Part shown: positions 63,798 through 64,000 of the stretch, one piece after another
Layout of the letters: the number at the start of each line of letters is the position of its first letter
Numbering within the stretch: the stretch's first letter is position 1
Assembly (NCBI GenBank): GCA_947477885.1
Contig: CANJUD010000004.1
Coordinates: forward strand, 100,997-164,996
Reading direction: 5' to 3'
DNA: 64,000 nt
From: Bacteroidota bacterium
Lineage (GTDB): Bacteria > Bacteroidota > Bacteroidia > UKL13-3
The notes under the pieces: model-generated
What the model was told of the DNA's origin: nothing
The model's database searches: none
The model's input: the letters and a program-made list of their open reading frames with translations, nothing else
Position numbers and translations under genes: made by a program

Positions 63798-63871
63798 CCT
63801 GAGCGAAGTCGAAGGATTTTTTTATAATAGTGTCTTCTATGAAATATTGCTGCCCTTCGACTACGCGCAGG
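63798..63871. repeat. inverted repeat CCTGAGCGAAGTCGAAGG / CCTTCGACTACGCGCAGG
   Basis: 18-bp arms with a few mismatches separated by 38 bases, in front of lysA. This resembles a common intergenic repeat of Bacteroidota. Confidence 0.55.
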
Positions 63872-63885
63872 GTGCCAATAATTTA

Positions 63886-64000
63886 CTATGGAAGAACCCT
63901 CCCTACCATCCTTGGGAATGGGATGGCTTCGCGCACATGCGGTAGTTTGCATACCCAGCATACGAGTCTTTCCAATCCCAAGCCAAAGCCTGCATGTTTT
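63886..64000 (-). CDS. C-terminal end of a class II aminoacyl-tRNA synthetase (AsnRS-like, partial)
   Basis: The minus strand is open from the window end to TAG at 63886-63888, 37 residues. It reads [19 protein letters not shown], then [26 protein letters not shown] with the arginine and the closing PFPR are motif 3 of the D/K/N class II synthetases, most like asparaginyl-tRNA synthetase. The rest of the gene lies outside. Asp or Lys specificity cannot be excluded from this piece. Confidence 0.75.
   Translation of the reverse strand, partial: KHAGFGLGLERLVCWVCKLPHVREAIPFPRMVGRVLP

Overview
The window is a stretch of AT-rich chromosome from a member of the Bacteroidota, probably a Chitinophagaceae/Sphingobacteriia-like or related environmental lineage. 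The evidence: four secreted proteins with type IX secretion (type A) C-terminal sorting domains; three TonB-dependent receptors with carboxypeptidase-like N-terminal domains, two followed by DUF4249 lipoprotein genes; paired DUF1573 proteins; and promoters of the Bacteroidota type (TTTG, 19-20 bases, TAnnTTTG) at two tRNAs, phoH, mazEF and an XRE regulator. I see no prophage, complete insertion sequence, CRISPR array or rRNA operon. Most of the window is core chromosome with small decayed patches.

Layout. 1-3.3 kb: gene end, amino-acid permease and isoaspartyl peptidase. 3.4-7.6 kb: tRNA-Val, a T9SS-exported protein, holA and a divergent HsdR-N protein, then a broken outer-membrane gene. 8-10.2 kb: DNA/RNA nuclease lipoprotein and vapBC. 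10.3-16 kb: LolD-like ABC ATPase, repeats, PolX/PHP protein, asparagine synthase and glycosyltransferase. 16-20.6 kb: two T9SS-exported proteins. 20.7-25.7 kb: transaldolase, trxB, pterin dehydratase, DUF1415, tRNA(CAT), ftsH. 25.8-33.6 kb: mazEF, MBL hydrolase, inverted dispersed repeats, methyltransferase, phoH, SAM hydrolase, monooxygenase, SDR and S9 peptidase. 33.6-34.5 kb: a gene graveyard. 34.6-41.3 kb: Kir-type channel, sigma-54 activator, DUF1573, DoxX, DUF4249 and TonB receptor. 41.4-47.8 kb: tRNA-Arg, MarR pseudogene, XRE regulator with an operator cluster, dnaK, lptF/G-like permease, thioredoxin-like protein, DUF1573. 47.8-53.8 kb: PPK2 remnant, DUF4249/TonB receptor pair and a divergent third receptor. 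54-57.7 kb: a coupled three-gene operon ending in a CDF metal transporter, a nonsense-mutated hydrolase, and a RluA-family pseudouridine synthase. 57.9-64 kb: histidine-kinase relic, T9SS-exported protein, ECF sigma factor with an anti-sigma protein that appears to span both membranes, prmC, lysA and the end of a class II aminoacyl-tRNA synthetase gene.

The genes that act together most clearly are the ECF sigma/anti-sigma pair (59.5-61.6 kb), the TonB receptor/DUF4249 pairs, the two toxin-antitoxin pairs and the XRE gene with its own operators. The other theme is decay: at least five genes are broken by one or two identifiable lesions, and several families of palindromic, REP-like repeats sit between genes. 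The sigma/anti-sigma locus is the best candidate for an unusual system; the operon of unknowns at 54.1-55.8 kb and the XRE operator cluster come next.
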